NCBI GenBank assembly: GCA_913043255.1
Contig: CAJWLK010000006.1
Location: 1-64,000 of the forward strand
DNA from: an uncultured Gemmatimonadota bacterium
GTDB taxonomy: Bacteria > Gemmatimonadota > Gemmatimonadetes > Palauibacterales > Palauibacteraceae
Reading direction: 5' to 3'
DNA length: 64,000 nucleotides
Shown here: piece by piece, positions 9,315-18,170 of the stretch
Layout of the letters: each line of letters begins with the position of its first letter
How positions within the stretch are numbered: position 1 is the first letter of the stretch
The notes under the pieces: generated by a model
Seen by the model: only the letters and a program-made list of their open reading frames with translations
Told to the model about the DNA's origin: nothing
Database searches by the model: none
Program-made: the position numbers and the translations under genes

Positions 9315-10876
9315 ACCGCGGAGCCATCCCGAGCTGCAGGGAGAGCCATGACAACTCCCGGCCACGCTCCTGGACTCACTTCAAGTAGTGATGCTCGAGC
9401 CTCAACCACAGCTGCGGGGATGTCTCTGGAAGAACTTCCAACAGGATCAAGCTTCGTCGAGACGGCGAGAGCCGTGATAGCAAGAGCAGCCGTTGCAGCA
9501 TCAACAGGTGACAACCCCGTCGCCAAATAAGCACCACAAGTACCCGTGAGCACATCACCCATGCCAGCACTCGCAAAAGCCGGACTGACTATAGATGTGA
9601 CCCGAAGATCTCCGTTCGGTTCCGCTACCCACGTCGGCGCTCCCTTAAGAAGTGCTGTGGCCCCAGTTCGCCGGGCCAACTCACGAGCTATGGCGGGAGG
9701 GTCTTCTTGGACAAGCGTAGTCGACATCCCAAGTAACCGTCCCATTTCTCCGGGGTGAGGAGTAAGAAGCATACCCTTATCAGAAAGGGGCGCCAGAGAC
9801 GAAAGATCGCCTTCTATGAGATTGAGCGCATCCGCATCTACGACGGTAGGACTAGAGAGCACCGCAAGCACGTCATTCAACAACTCCGCCTGATCAGAGT
9901 CACACCCGAATCCGGGTCCGACAGCGATGGCATCAGCCCAGGCCACTGCCTCTCGAACTGCTGTCAGATCACCCCAATCCACAAATACGGCATCTGGCAC
10001 AGTCGACTGAACAATTTCACGATTGGCTCCATCGCACACAACGCGGACAATGCCCACGCCAGCGCGAATTGCAGCTTCAGCTGCAAGGATTAAAGCTCCC
10101 GCCATTCCAGACTGACCACCTATCAGCGTCAGGTACCCCGCATCACCTTTGTGCACATTATCCGCCCGGCTACCAAGTAGCTCCTTGGCCCAAGAGGCTG
10201 TTATCGCCCGGGCACGCGGCAAAAGAGTTGGTGGCGGAAAGCCAATCTCAACACAAATGATATTTCCGCAGCATGACCTTGCAGGAAAACGCAAGAGACC
10301 AAGCTTTGGCCAACCAAAGGTTATTGTTAGCTCTGCATGGATTACTGAGCCTGGCGTTCGACCCGTAGTAAAATCGATCCCGCTTGGGCCATCTACCGCA
10401 ACAACTGAGACTTGGGCCTCATTGACTCGTTCAATAATCGCCGCCTGTACTTCACGTGGAGCTGTTTCAAGCCCGGTTCCCAAGATACCATCGATAACGA
10501 CGTCATTTCGTGTCAGCGCCTCCGCAATGAGATCCGGCCCTAATACGTTGAATTCCCAGCCAGCGTGGACGTTCGGGTCTGGGAACTGACTGCCACATTG
10601 CACAACCTCCACCTCACGACCCCACATGTGAAGCGTACGCCCCGCAACCAGCGCATCGGCTCCATTATGACCACTACCAGCCAAAACAAGTACTCGACCA
10701 TTGGGGTAGCGCTCATAAAGCGCGTGCGCCACTGCACGACCAGCGTTCTCAATGAGAACGCGTTCGGGCATGACACCTGAGGATGTCGCCGCAAAATCAA
10801 GGCTGGCCATCTCACTCGCCGTGGGAAGCCAAACCTCGGGCGCGGCGACCTTCCACCAATCAGAAGGAAGAAACAC
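9311..10876 (-). CDS. nnr: bifunctional NAD(P)H-hydrate epimerase / ADP-dependent NAD(P)H-hydrate dehydratase
   Basis: Nicotinamide-nucleotide repair enzyme, 521 residues, two domains. The N-terminal YjeF_N epimerase (about 15-220) shows ENAGRAVAHAL, VLVLAGSGHNGADALVAGR and VVAVDGPSGIDFTTG. The C-terminal ribokinase-like dehydratase (about 235-510) shows HKGDAGYLTLIGG, VGPGFG, VVDADALNL, LTPHPGEMGRLLG and GMGDVLTGTCGAYLA. Together they repair S- and R-NAD(P)H hydrates. It follows the zinc-ribbon gene and is coupled to thiL. Confidence 0.95.
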   Translation of the reverse strand: MFLPSDWWKVAAPEVWLPTASEMASLDFAATSSGVMPERVLIENAGRAVAHALYERYPNGRVLVLAGSGHNGADALVAGRTLHMWGREVEVVQCGSQFPDPNVHAGWEFNVLGPDLIAEALTRNDVVIDGILGTGLETAPREVQAAIIERVNEAQVSVVAVDGPSGIDFTTGRTPGSVIHAELTITFGWPKLGLLRFPARSCCGNIICVEIGFPPPTLLPRARAITASWAKELLGSRADNVHKGDAGYLTLIGGQSGMAGALILAAEAAIRAGVGIVRVVCDGANREIVQSTVPDAVFVDWGDLTAVREAVAWADAIAVGPGFGCDSDQAELLNDVLAVLSSPTVVDADALNLIEGDLSSLAPLSDKGMLLTPHPGEMGRLLGMSTTLVQEDPPAIARELARRTGATALLKGAPTWVAEPNGDLRVTSIVSPAFASAGMGDVLTGTCGAYLATGLSPVDAATAALAITALAVSTKLDPVGSSSRDIPAAVVEARASLLEVSPGAWPGVVMALPAARDGSAV

Positions 10877-10892
10877 CAGGGGTTATCTCACC

Positions 10893-10913
10893 GGGCGGGG
10901 ACTGAACCCGCCC
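10893..10913 (-). terminator. GC-rich stem-loop between zinc-ribbon gene and nnr
   Basis: Perfect 7-bp stem GGGCGGG/CCCGCCC with loop TTCAGTC, starting 5 bases past the zinc-ribbon stop. There is no T-tract, so it is not a classical intrinsic terminator. It may be an RNA-stability or partial-attenuation hairpin. Confidence 0.35.
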
Positions 10914-10917
10914 AAGG

Positions 10918-11115
10918 TTACTTGTAGGACTGTTGAATATTACGTCCGAAACTGATTTCGCCATTGTCAATACGGATATTGAACCCACAATCAGGTTTCG
11001 AACATACCCACGCCTTGTAGCGGATCGGGGCACCATCACGCCCGTAATCCGAGAGCGGCAGCAGAACTCCCTCACCGCAGCTTAGGCACTTCGTGCACTG
11101 ACCGTTGCACTCCAC
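10918..11115 (-). CDS. small zinc-ribbon protein, function unknown
   Basis: A 65-residue protein with clustered cysteines (C-x3-C-x2-C-x2-C near the N-terminus, MECNGQCTKCLSC; then CSKPDC) that suggest one or two zinc sites. I placed the start at the GTG at 11115, nine bases after a strong GGGGAGG ribosome site; a TTG at 11133 would put that site inside the gene. I do not recognise the family. It sits between a Minf_1886 gene and nnr on the same strand. A 9-bp inverted repeat lies just upstream (11143-11180). Confidence 0.65.
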   Translation of the reverse strand: MECNGQCTKCLSCGEGVLLPLSDYGRDGAPIRYKAWVCSKPDCGFNIRIDNGEISFGRNIQQSYK

Positions 11116-11142
11116 TCGATCACACCTCCCCAATTGTAAACA

Positions 11143-11180
11143 GTTGACCCGAAAAAACCTTGTTCCATACCCGGGTCAAC
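11143..11180. repeat. 9-bp perfect inverted repeat upstream of the zinc-ribbon gene
   Basis: GTTGACCCG at 11143-11151 and its exact complement CGGGTCAAC at 11172-11180 flank a 20-base spacer that contains an A6 run. It is 27 bases upstream of the zinc-ribbon start. The A/T run lies in the loop, so it is not a terminator. It could be a leader hairpin or a protein-binding palindrome. Confidence 0.5.
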
Positions 11181-11224
11181 CATCTGCCCGCCGCCCCCAT
11201 GGCCGCGTGGCAGACCCAGCACCT

Positions 11225-11602
11225 CTACCCATTCCAAGGGTAGTCATTCTTGAACGCTTCCTCAAATGTAAACAATGAATCAAAATCTTCGCGCATATCG
11301 GTCGGCTCTTTTATTAAGACCCCACACTCAACTAGCGCAAAAACTATTTCACCCATGTCGCTTGTGGAATGCACCCCCCAATGCTCAAGGATGGTTCGGG
11401 CCAGAGGGCCAAAACGCTCAAGCGCCATTTCTCTGATAGCATTTGCAACTTCATGGCCAGAAACGTGTCGCGGCAATGGGAGCCCAGACAAACGCCGGTG
11501 GAGTGCCGAAAGAACAAAGAGGTACGCCTGTTCTTTATACCTAGGGTTCTTCCGTTGAAGATCCGCAAGGGCATTTTTCGCCTTCACATCGGTCACACCC
11601 AC
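11225..11602 (-). CDS. Minf_1886 family protein, function unknown
   Basis: Conserved 125-residue cytoplasmic protein. NPRYKEQAYLFVLSALHR, GHEVANAIREMALERFGPLA, GEIVFALVECGVLIKEP and DFDSLFTFEEAF match what I know of the Minf_1886 family, found in Verrucomicrobia, Planctomycetes, Gemmatimonadota and relatives. No function is known. It is 106 bases after glyA on the same strand and may share its transcript. Confidence 0.75.
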   Translation of the reverse strand: MGVTDVKAKNALADLQRKNPRYKEQAYLFVLSALHRRLSGLPLPRHVSGHEVANAIREMALERFGPLARTILEHWGVHSTSDMGEIVFALVECGVLIKEPTDMREDFDSLFTFEEAFKNDYPWNG

Positions 11603-11708
11603 CCCATTTCTCGTGGCATCCTTTCCCAGTCCTTAAAGATGCTTAAGGTGAAAAGCTAGAAGCGGCGAAAACTTTACGTCAAGATGCCCCGTGCAATCTA
11701 ACTTCTGA

Positions 11709-13037
11709 TCACCCCTCCACACCCAACTCAGGATACAGGGGAAACGCCTGGCATAAAGTCGTAACTCGATCCGCTATATCCGCGATAATTATATCATCTC
11801 CTCCCGAAATAAGCGCTTCGTTCATTAAGTCTGCAATAAGACACATTTCATCTTCACCCATTGATCGGGTGGAGACTGCCGCCGTCCCCAAGCGAATACC
11901 CGAAGCGACAAAAGGAGAACGAGTTTCGAACGGAACCGTATTCTTATTTACTGTGATTTCAGCCCTTCCAAGTAGGGCTTCTGCATCTTTTCCGGTCAAT
12001 TCCGTGTTGCGTAAATCAATTAAGATCAGATGCGTATCAGTACCCCCTCCTACAACATCATACCCATGTGCAGCCAGCCGATCAGCCAACACTTGAGCAT
12101 TATGAACCACACGGTCCGTGTATTCGCGAAATTCGGGCGTCAGCGCCTCCGCAAAAGCGACTGCTTTTGCCGCAATTGCATGCATCAGAGGACCTCCCTG
12201 AAACCCTGGGAACACCGCTTTATCAACGGCTGCAGCGTGTTCCTCTCGACAAATAATAAGCCCACCTCGAGGTCCTCTTAGCGTCTTATGTGTTGTTGTC
12301 GTAACTATATCAGCATAAGGGACGGGAGACGGGTGGACCCCTGTTGCCACCAACCCGGCAATATGTGCCATATCAACTAAAAGCTTCGCCCCTACTTCGG
12401 AAGCAATCTCGCCCATACGTGCGAAGTCAATCTCCCGTGGATAGGCACTAGCACCTCCGATAATTACCGAAGGTTTCTCTACTTGAGCTAAGCGACGCAA
12501 TTCATCGTAGTCGAGAGTGCGGTCTAACTCTCTAACGCCGTACGGTACAACTCGATAGGAACGTCCCGAGAAATTCACCGCCGAGCCATGCGTAAGGTGA
12601 CCTCCATGTGACAAGTTCATCCCCAGCACGGTGTGCTCTCGAGACCGATCAATTTCGGTCACGAGCATACCCGGCTCCGTAAGCGCTTGGAGCGCGGCCA
12701 TATTCGCTTGTGATCCACTATGTGGCTGTGCATTTGCGTGATCACCCCCGAAAAGTTCAAGCGCACGATTCTGAGCTAACAACTCAACCGCATCCACGTT
12801 CTCACAGCCACCATACCAACGGCGACCAGGATATCCTTCGGCGTATTTGTTGGTCATCACGCAGCCGGTCGCCTCCAACACCGCCCTCGACACAAAATTC
12901 TCGCTGGCAATTAACTCCAACCCAGACCTCTGCCGTTCAAGTTCCCGGCGGATTGCCGTGGCAACTTCGGGGTCAACCTCTTGGAGTGGCCCGGGATTCA
13001 GAGCACCCGTCACAGTCTTTTCTGCCGTTGTGGTCAA
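11709..13037 (-). CDS. glyA: serine hydroxymethyltransferase
   Basis: PLP enzyme that interconverts serine and glycine while loading tetrahydrofolate with a one-carbon unit, feeding the methionine/folate genes at 54-60 kb. 442 residues. Signatures: [58 protein letters not shown] and the PLP-lysine region [16 protein letters not shown]. The start is a TTG preceded by GAGGAG at good spacing. It lies directly downstream of the terminator that closes the rex operon, so it probably has its own promoter. Confidence 0.97.
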   Translation of the reverse strand: MTTTAEKTVTGALNPGPLQEVDPEVATAIRRELERQRSGLELIASENFVSRAVLEATGCVMTNKYAEGYPGRRWYGGCENVDAVELLAQNRALELFGGDHANAQPHSGSQANMAALQALTEPGMLVTEIDRSREHTVLGMNLSHGGHLTHGSAVNFSGRSYRVVPYGVRELDRTLDYDELRRLAQVEKPSVIIGGASAYPREIDFARMGEIASEVGAKLLVDMAHIAGLVATGVHPSPVPYADIVTTTTHKTLRGPRGGLIICREEHAAAVDKAVFPGFQGGPLMHAIAAKAVAFAEALTPEFREYTDRVVHNAQVLADRLAAHGYDVVGGGTDTHLILIDLRNTELTGKDAEALLGRAEITVNKNTVPFETRSPFVASGIRLGTAAVSTRSMGEDEMCLIADLMNEALISGGDDIIIADIADRVTTLCQAFPLYPELGVEG

Positions 13038-13066
13038 ACGTATAGCTCCTCGAGTTAGATTCTCAG

Positions 13067-13106
13067 AAAAATAAGACTAGGTGCTTCCCCGTCCCCACTC
13101 ACCTAG
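13067..13106 (-). terminator. intrinsic terminator closing the rex operon
   Basis: Minus-strand hairpin CTAGGTG/CACCTAG (7 bp) with a 16-base purine-rich loop, followed by TCTTATTTTT. It is 34 bases past the acyl-CoA dehydrogenase stop and 30 bases before the glyA start, so it separates the two units. Confidence 0.75.
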
Positions 13107-13139
13107 GCTTGATACCATTATTCTTCGGGGACTTAGACT

Positions 13140-14321
13140 CTATATTTCATCCTCTCGGTACAACTGTCGAGCAATCAAACTGCGGTGTATCTCATTTGCC
13201 CCCTCATAGATTTCGGTAACCTTCGCATCACGAAAGAGGCGCTCTACTGGGTATTCGCGAGAATACCCGTATCCACCAAATACCTGCACAGCCTCACGAG
13301 TGGCAAATACTGCCGTTTCACTTGCCACAAGCTTTGCAACGCTTGAGAGACGGCGGGCTCGAGGGTCATCTACCATGTGCGCCGTAGCTGCCCGTTCAAC
13401 CAAGCCGCGCCCTGCTTCGAGCTGTGCACTCATATTTCCTAGCTTGAACTCTACACCCTGGAATTTTCTCAGCACCCGCCCAAACTGGGATCGCGTATTT
13501 GCGTACTCCACAGCTTCGTCTAGGGCCGCCGATGCGATACCAAGAGCTTGTGCCGCAATGCCAAGTCGTCCCTCTTCGAGAGCCTCAAGCGCGTATGAAA
13601 AACCACTGGAAGGGTCACCAATCAAGTGTTCGTGCCCAAGCTTCACATTCTCAAGTGAAAGGCTTACAGTTTCGGACCCACGCTGTCCCATCTTCCGTTC
13701 CTTCTTCCCAGCATTGTACCCAACAACGTCAGTCGGTACGAGGAACGCTCCAATACCGTGGGCACCTTTCCTATCACTCGGAGTGTCCGTGCGAGCACAA
13801 ATCAATACAAGCGCCGCAGAAGCTCCATTCGTGACCCACATCTTTTCCCCATTCAGGACCCACCCATCATCATCTCGGGTCGCTTGTGTTCTGAGTGCAG
13901 CAGCGTCCGTCCCCGCGTCTGCTTCCGACAGTGAAAAAGCTGCGAGGACCTCTCCCAGCGCCATCTTAGGAAGCCAACGTTGACGCTGTTCTTCCGACCC
14001 ATGTTTCGTGAGGATTGAGACCGGAAGCGAGTTGTGTACACTAACTGACACCGCAACTCCTGGATCGCCCCAAGCCAGCTCTTCAAGAACGTACAGATAG
14101 GTGAGAAGATCTAACCCCAATCCACCATAGGCTTCGGGTATTCGCATGCCAAGAAAACCTAACTCGCCCAGTTGCTGATGGATTGCTCCATCAAATACAT
14201 CCTCGTGCAGATCACGTTCTCCTGCAGTCGGGCGTAAGCGTTCTTCTGAAAACTCTCGCGCTAACGCGAGGAGTTGGGCAGACTCTGGAGACAGGTTGAT
14301 ACCAGTATATGACCGTCGCAT
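13140..14321 (-). CDS. short-chain-type acyl-CoA dehydrogenase
   Basis: FAD enzyme oxidising an acyl-CoA to trans-2-enoyl-CoA, 393 residues, full length. Motifs: GLGLDLLTYLYVLEELAWGDPGVAVSV, FSLSEADAGTDAAALRT, WVTNGASAALVLICART, VQVFGGYGYSREYPVERLFRDAK and the C-terminal catalytic-Glu signature EIYEGANEIHR. Last gene of the rex-thiolase-CPBP-hbd unit, 3 bases after hbd. Its neighbours suggest a short-chain (butyryl-like) substrate, but chain length cannot be read directly. Confidence 0.94.
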   Translation of the reverse strand: MRRSYTGINLSPESAQLLALAREFSEERLRPTAGERDLHEDVFDGAIHQQLGELGFLGMRIPEAYGGLGLDLLTYLYVLEELAWGDPGVAVSVSVHNSLPVSILTKHGSEEQRQRWLPKMALGEVLAAFSLSEADAGTDAAALRTQATRDDDGWVLNGEKMWVTNGASAALVLICARTDTPSDRKGAHGIGAFLVPTDVVGYNAGKKERKMGQRGSETVSLSLENVKLGHEHLIGDPSSGFSYALEALEEGRLGIAAQALGIASAALDEAVEYANTRSQFGRVLRKFQGVEFKLGNMSAQLEAGRGLVERAATAHMVDDPRARRLSSVAKLVASETAVFATREAVQVFGGYGYSREYPVERLFRDAKVTEIYEGANEIHRSLIARQLYREDEI

Positions 14322-14324
14322 TTT

Positions 14325-15194
14325 TTAGGTCTCCCTATATTCAAATACGCCACAACCTGATTTCCGTCCCAATCGACCAGCCGCAACATATTTCCTAAGA
14401 AGAGGACAAGGTCGATACTTTGAGTCTCCCAACCCGTGGTGTAGCACTTCCATAATGGCAAGGCACGTATCAAGCCCAATCAGGTCCGCCAACGCCAAAG
14501 GACCCATGGGGTGGTTCATCCCCAACTGCATGATTGAGTCAACTGCATCAGGCTCCGCCACACCTTCCATAACGCAGTACAAAGCCTCGTTTATCATAGG
14601 CATAAGTACCCTATTGGCGACAAAACCTGGGTAGTCGTTCGCAAGCACTGGCACCTTCGATACGCGTTTACAAAGATCCATCGTAAACTTCGTCACACCG
14701 TCTGAGGTTTCCAATCCACGAATCACTTCTACTAACTGCATAACCGGAACCGGGTTCATAAAATGCATGCCAATCACACGACTGGGTTCGTTTACTCGTG
14801 CGGCAATCTCCGTGATCGAAATTGAACTCGTATTGGTAGCGAGGAGCGCATCTTCGGCTGTGACGGACGAGAGCAACTCAAACAACTCGAATTTAAGTGC
14901 GGGACTCTCTGTGGCCGCTTCAATAACGACCTCCACATCCGAGAGCGACTCAATCGATGTTTCAGCCTCAATCCGTTGGAGTGCTACGACAGCATCTGAG
15001 TCAGAACAAGTCCCTTTTTGAACTTGCCGATCTAAATTCTTTTCAATGGTTGCAAGAGCACGTTCAAGTAACCCTTTGTCCACATCGACCAATGTCACAT
15101 GGACACCATGAAGAGCAAATATATGGGCGATCCCATTGCCCATTGTGCCAGCACCAACCACGCCTGCACGAGTCACATCATTCGCTTTGATCAT
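14325..15194 (-). CDS. hbd: 3-hydroxybutyryl-CoA dehydrogenase
   Basis: NAD-dependent oxidation or reduction between 3-hydroxyacyl-CoA and acetoacetyl-CoA-type substrates. 289 residues: Rossmann GAGTMGNGIAHIFALHG, NTSSISITEIA, the catalytic His region GMHFMNPVPVMQLVEVIRG, and the C-terminal FVANRVLMPMINEAL and GMNHPMGPLALADLIGLD. I chose the ATG at 15194; an upstream TTG adds 14 non-conserved residues. Directly upstream of acyl-CoA dehydrogenase in the Rex-headed operon. Confidence 0.94.
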   Translation of the reverse strand: MIKANDVTRAGVVGAGTMGNGIAHIFALHGVHVTLVDVDKGLLERALATIEKNLDRQVQKGTCSDSDAVVALQRIEAETSIESLSDVEVVIEAATESPALKFELFELLSSVTAEDALLATNTSSISITEIAARVNEPSRVIGMHFMNPVPVMQLVEVIRGLETSDGVTKFTMDLCKRVSKVPVLANDYPGFVANRVLMPMINEALYCVMEGVAEPDAVDSIMQLGMNHPMGPLALADLIGLDTCLAIMEVLHHGLGDSKYRPCPLLRKYVAAGRLGRKSGCGVFEYRET

Positions 15195-15262
15195 CTGTCG
15201 AGAGCCGTCAATCGTTGGTGGGGCCCAGGTTATCAATCACACCTTAACGCGGCGGAAACACC

Positions 15263-16171
15263 TTATTCGCTCGTTGCCCCCGGGGGAATATTAAGAATTC
15301 CGGATAAACTCTCGTCTCGTCTACCAAAACGCCACATCCACACTACACCTACTACAGTTGCGATCGTCGCAAGAAGCCCACCTTCTGGACCAAACTCCCC
15401 CCCCGTCCAGAGAACAGGACCGGTGGCAATGGGTTCAAAGGTGGGCATCGACATCTCAATCCCGCTAACGGAAAGTTCGCTAATCGCCATGATCCAATTC
15501 CACCCGAGGTGCACACCGGTCACGAACCAAAGACTTCCCGTTCGCCAGTATGCCACACCAAGAAGTATCCCGGCGAGCGAAATATTAATTAGCGCCAGTA
15601 GTGTAACATTCGGGTTTGCAGCGTGAAGTAAACCGAACGCGCTTGAGGTCACCAATATCGCAGTAGCCGGGTTAAATCGTTTGGCTAATAACTGGAATGG
15701 ATACCCGCGAAATAGTAGTTCTTCGACGAATGCTGCGACGAAGAGAATGCCTCCAATTGTGAGCCCAGCACCGAGAGGCGAACCTGATTCCGAGACTCCA
15801 TTCCACGACACCCATTGCAAAAGTGCTGCAGTGAGCACAACCGATCCGACAATGAGCGCTCCTGCAATGGTACCGATTATGAGATCACTCAACCCACCTG
15901 TACCCGGACGCAAACCCAACGAACGTAAAGGACGTCGCTCGACAATTCGCACAAAGATCCAACTGGCGACTAAAGCAGCTACCAATAAAGGAAGTACGTT
16001 CCAAACTGTAAGCGCTTCGGACGGTATCACACCTAGGAATGCGAGAACCAGCCCAAAAGAAAAAGTTGCGAAAGAAAAGATCGCGGCAAAACTAACAAGC
16101 TTCGCCATGACACCGATGAGAGACCACAGCCAGGTCCTAAACGGGCTGCGAGAGACCCAAGCCTTAAACAT
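15263..16171 (-). CDS. CPBP-family intramembrane metalloprotease (Abi/CAAX-type)
   Basis: Polytopic membrane protein of about 302 residues with some seven to eight hydrophobic segments. It carries the CPBP motifs EELLFRG, FGLLHAANPN and HLGWNW, whose Glu and His residues form the metal site. Start taken at the ATG at 16171, 8 bases after the thiolase stop. Family members process prenylated proteins or peptides, or act in bacteriocin immunity; the substrate here is unknown. Its place inside a fatty-acid/acetyl-CoA operon is odd and may only reflect co-transcription. Confidence 0.85.
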   Translation of the reverse strand: MFKAWVSRSPFRTWLWSLIGVMAKLVSFAAIFSFATFSFGLVLAFLGVIPSEALTVWNVLPLLVAALVASWIFVRIVERRPLRSLGLRPGTGGLSDLIIGTIAGALIVGSVVLTAALLQWVSWNGVSESGSPLGAGLTIGGILFVAAFVEELLFRGYPFQLLAKRFNPATAILVTSSAFGLLHAANPNVTLLALINISLAGILLGVAYWRTGSLWFVTGVHLGWNWIMAISELSVSGIEMSMPTFEPIATGPVLWTGGEFGPEGGLLATIATVVGVVWMWRFGRRDESLSGILNIPPGATSE

Positions 16172-16179
16172 GCCTTGGC

Positions 16180-17397
16180 TCAAGCTCGCTCTACACTCAA
16201 GGCAACAGCGTTCCCTCCGCCCAAGCACAACGTCACCAAACCTCGCTCTGCGTCTCGGTCTCGCATTCCGAAAAGAAGAGTGGTAAGGATCTTCGCACCC
16301 GAAGCGCCAATGGGGTGTCCTAGAGCGATAGCACCTCCACGAACATTGACCCGATCTAGATCCAACTCCAAAGCGCGCGCATCCGCCAATGTTTGCACGG
16401 CAAACGCTTCGTTCATTTCGACCAGATCGTAATCACCAATTTGTGTGCCATCTCGCTCCATTAGGTTGTTCACCGCGGCCACAGGAGCAAAAAAGAGGTC
16501 CTTTGGAGCGGTTGCACCCACAGCATATGCACGAATTCGACCGAGGATAGATAGGCCATTTGCTTCGGCGTAGGCTTCCGTCGTAACCACGGTTGCCGCC
16601 GCCCCATCGTTAAGCCCTGGAGCGTTCCCCGCCGTCACACTCGGCTGTATCACCTCCGGTGGCGCATCTCCGACGAACGCTGGTTTGAGACGAGCGAGCG
16701 CCTCCAGTGACGTTTCCCGACGAGGGCCTTCGTCAACATCGACGGTGAGTGCACCCTTGCGTGTCTGAATTTCTACAGAGATCAACTCAGCCTCAAACTC
16801 ACCATCATCCATAGCACGTATGGCCCTTTGATGACTTAGATAGGCAAAGTCATCCTGATCTTCCCGGCTAACCCCAGCTTTATGTGCGGTATACTCAGCA
16901 TGCCCCCCCATGTGACAAGTGCCAAAAGAACACCACAACCCATCATGAATCAGTGCATCTGTGAGCGCGTCATCACCGAACTTCACACCACCGCGGTGGC
17001 CCCTCATCAAATATGGTGCGTTGGACATGGACTCCATCCCCCCCGCAACGAGGACTTCCGCATCACCTGCCCTAATAGCCTGGGCAGCCAACATCACTGC
17101 CTTTAGCCCCGAACCGCACACTTTGTTAATCGTGACAGCCGGGACTGTCTCGGGAACGCCACCTCTTAGGGCCGCCTGCCGGGCCGGGGCCTGACCTACC
17201 CCAGCCTGTAGGACATTGCCCATGATCACTTCATCAATGTCTCCCGAGGGCACCCCAGAACGCTCTACGGTGGCCTTGATGGCCCGCGCTCCCAGTTCAG
17301 AAGCCTGGAGCGATGAAAGCCCGCCCATAAATCGTCCCGTAGGCAGCCTAGCCGCCGCAACGATTACCGCTGTCCGTTCCTTAGTACTCATCATCAT
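16180..17397 (-). CDS. thl: acetyl-CoA C-acetyltransferase (thiolase)
   Basis: Condenses two acetyl-CoA or cleaves acetoacetyl-CoA. 405 residues, cytoplasmic. The nucleophile Cys is in INKVCGSGLKAVM, the His in EMNEAFAVQTL, the GHP box in RGGAIALGHPIGASGA and the second Cys in LVTLCLGGGNAV. Start placed at the first of three consecutive ATGs (17397), 57 bases after the rex stop; a GTG/ATG further up adds non-conserved residues. Second gene of the Rex-headed operon with hbd and acyl-CoA dehydrogenase. No crotonase is present here, so enoyl-CoA hydration must be encoded elsewhere. Confidence 0.94.
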   Translation of the reverse strand: MMMSTKERTAVIVAAARLPTGRFMGGLSSLQASELGARAIKATVERSGVPSGDIDEVIMGNVLQAGVGQAPARQAALRGGVPETVPAVTINKVCGSGLKAVMLAAQAIRAGDAEVLVAGGMESMSNAPYLMRGHRGGVKFGDDALTDALIHDGLWCSFGTCHMGGHAEYTAHKAGVSREDQDDFAYLSHQRAIRAMDDGEFEAELISVEIQTRKGALTVDVDEGPRRETSLEALARLKPAFVGDAPPEVIQPSVTAGNAPGLNDGAAATVVTTEAYAEANGLSILGRIRAYAVGATAPKDLFFAPVAAVNNLMERDGTQIGDYDLVEMNEAFAVQTLADARALELDLDRVNVRGGAIALGHPIGASGAKILTTLLFGMRDRDAERGLVTLCLGGGNAVALSVERA

Positions 17398-17454
17398 CTC
17401 TAAATGCACCTCATTGGGAAAGTCATTACAAGATCTTCCGCCACACCGCATCCA

Positions 17455-18108
17455 TCACTCATCTGTTTTACTTGCATCAAGTCGTCGGGCTGTCGCCAAC
17501 AAGTAACTTAGACCCTCCAGTTCAAGAACAATGTCTACGGCTCGAACCGCAACACAATCACTCACCTGGAGCTCAGTAGGTGCGAAGTTGAGGATAGCAC
17601 CTACACCGACATCCCCTAGCGACTTTGCCACCTCCGCTGCCACTTCAGGTGGTGTCGCAACAATCCCAATCTCGACACCGCATTCCTTAACGATGCGCTC
17701 CAGGTCCGAGAGTGGCGACACCGTTAGACCAAACACCTGTTTACCAATCTTCGCAGCATCAACGTCAAATGCAGCCACGATATCAAATCCGCGCGCATCA
17801 AGATCACGATACCCAAGAAGTGCCGTACCTATTTTCCCAACACCTACGAGCCCCACCTTCCAAGTCCGTACAAGTCCGAGGATCTCTTCTAGAGTATTGC
17901 TTAAAGATCCTACAGAATATCCTCGACCACGTTTTCCAAATGACCCAAACAGGCTGAGATCTTTTCGCACTTGGGCGGATGTTGCCCCTGCGCGCCCTGC
18001 CAACTCATGACTCGAAACGAACTCGCGATTGGTGCGCCCGAGTTCACGGAGCATCCGGAGATAAAGAGACAGGCGTCGGACCGTCGAATCGGGTATTCTT
18101 CCGCTCAT
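17455..18108 (-). CDS. rex: redox-sensing transcriptional repressor Rex
   Basis: NADH/NAD-ratio sensor. The 217-residue product has an N-terminal winged helix (PDSTVRRLSLYLRMLRELG, then VSSHELAGRAGATSAQVRKDL and SLFGSFGKRGRGY) and a C-terminal Rossmann domain (VGLVGVGKIGTALLGY, FDVDAAKIG, IGIVATPPEVAAEVA, ILNFAPTEL). I placed the start at the ATG at 18108, which has AAGGTGG just upstream. An in-frame ATG at 18132 lies inside the Rex operator and is unlikely. Rex probably represses itself and the four downstream acyl-CoA genes when NADH is low. Confidence 0.97.
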   Translation of the reverse strand: MSGRIPDSTVRRLSLYLRMLRELGRTNREFVSSHELAGRAGATSAQVRKDLSLFGSFGKRGRGYSVGSLSNTLEEILGLVRTWKVGLVGVGKIGTALLGYRDLDARGFDIVAAFDVDAAKIGKQVFGLTVSPLSDLERIVKECGVEIGIVATPPEVAAEVAKSLGDVGVGAILNFAPTELQVSDCVAVRAVDIVLELEGLSYLLATARRLDASKTDE

Positions 18109-18116
18109 ACCCACCT

Positions 18117-18134
18117 TTGTGAAAGTATTCACAA
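18117..18134. promoter_or_regulatory. perfect Rex operator upstream of rex
   Basis: On the minus strand TTGTGAA-TACT-TTCACAA is an uninterrupted palindrome matching the known Rex consensus (TTGTGAAnnnnTTCACAA). It ends 9 bases before the rex ATG and lies directly after a -10-like hexamer, where bound Rex would block initiation. This supports autoregulation of the rex operon. Confidence 0.92.
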
Positions 18135-18137
18135 ACC

Positions 18138-18166
18138 AACATAGGTGGAGCCCTCCTTCAACTCAA
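18138..18166 (-). promoter_or_regulatory. probable sigma-70-type promoter of the rex operon
   Basis: Minus-strand TTGAGT (18166-18161), 17-base spacer, TATGTT (18143-18138). Both hexamers are four-of-six matches with ideal spacing. The predicted start of transcription falls inside the Rex operator. It overlaps the end of rsmA territory, so rex can be expressed apart from the upstream operon. Confidence 0.55.
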
Positions 18167-18170
18167 CGCG

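Noticed and set aside
8307-9365. TPP riboswitch for thiL or glycine riboswitch for glyA
   Set aside because: Leaders are very short or absent (thiL overlaps nnr; glyA has about 30 bases after the terminator), with no conserved aptamer bases.
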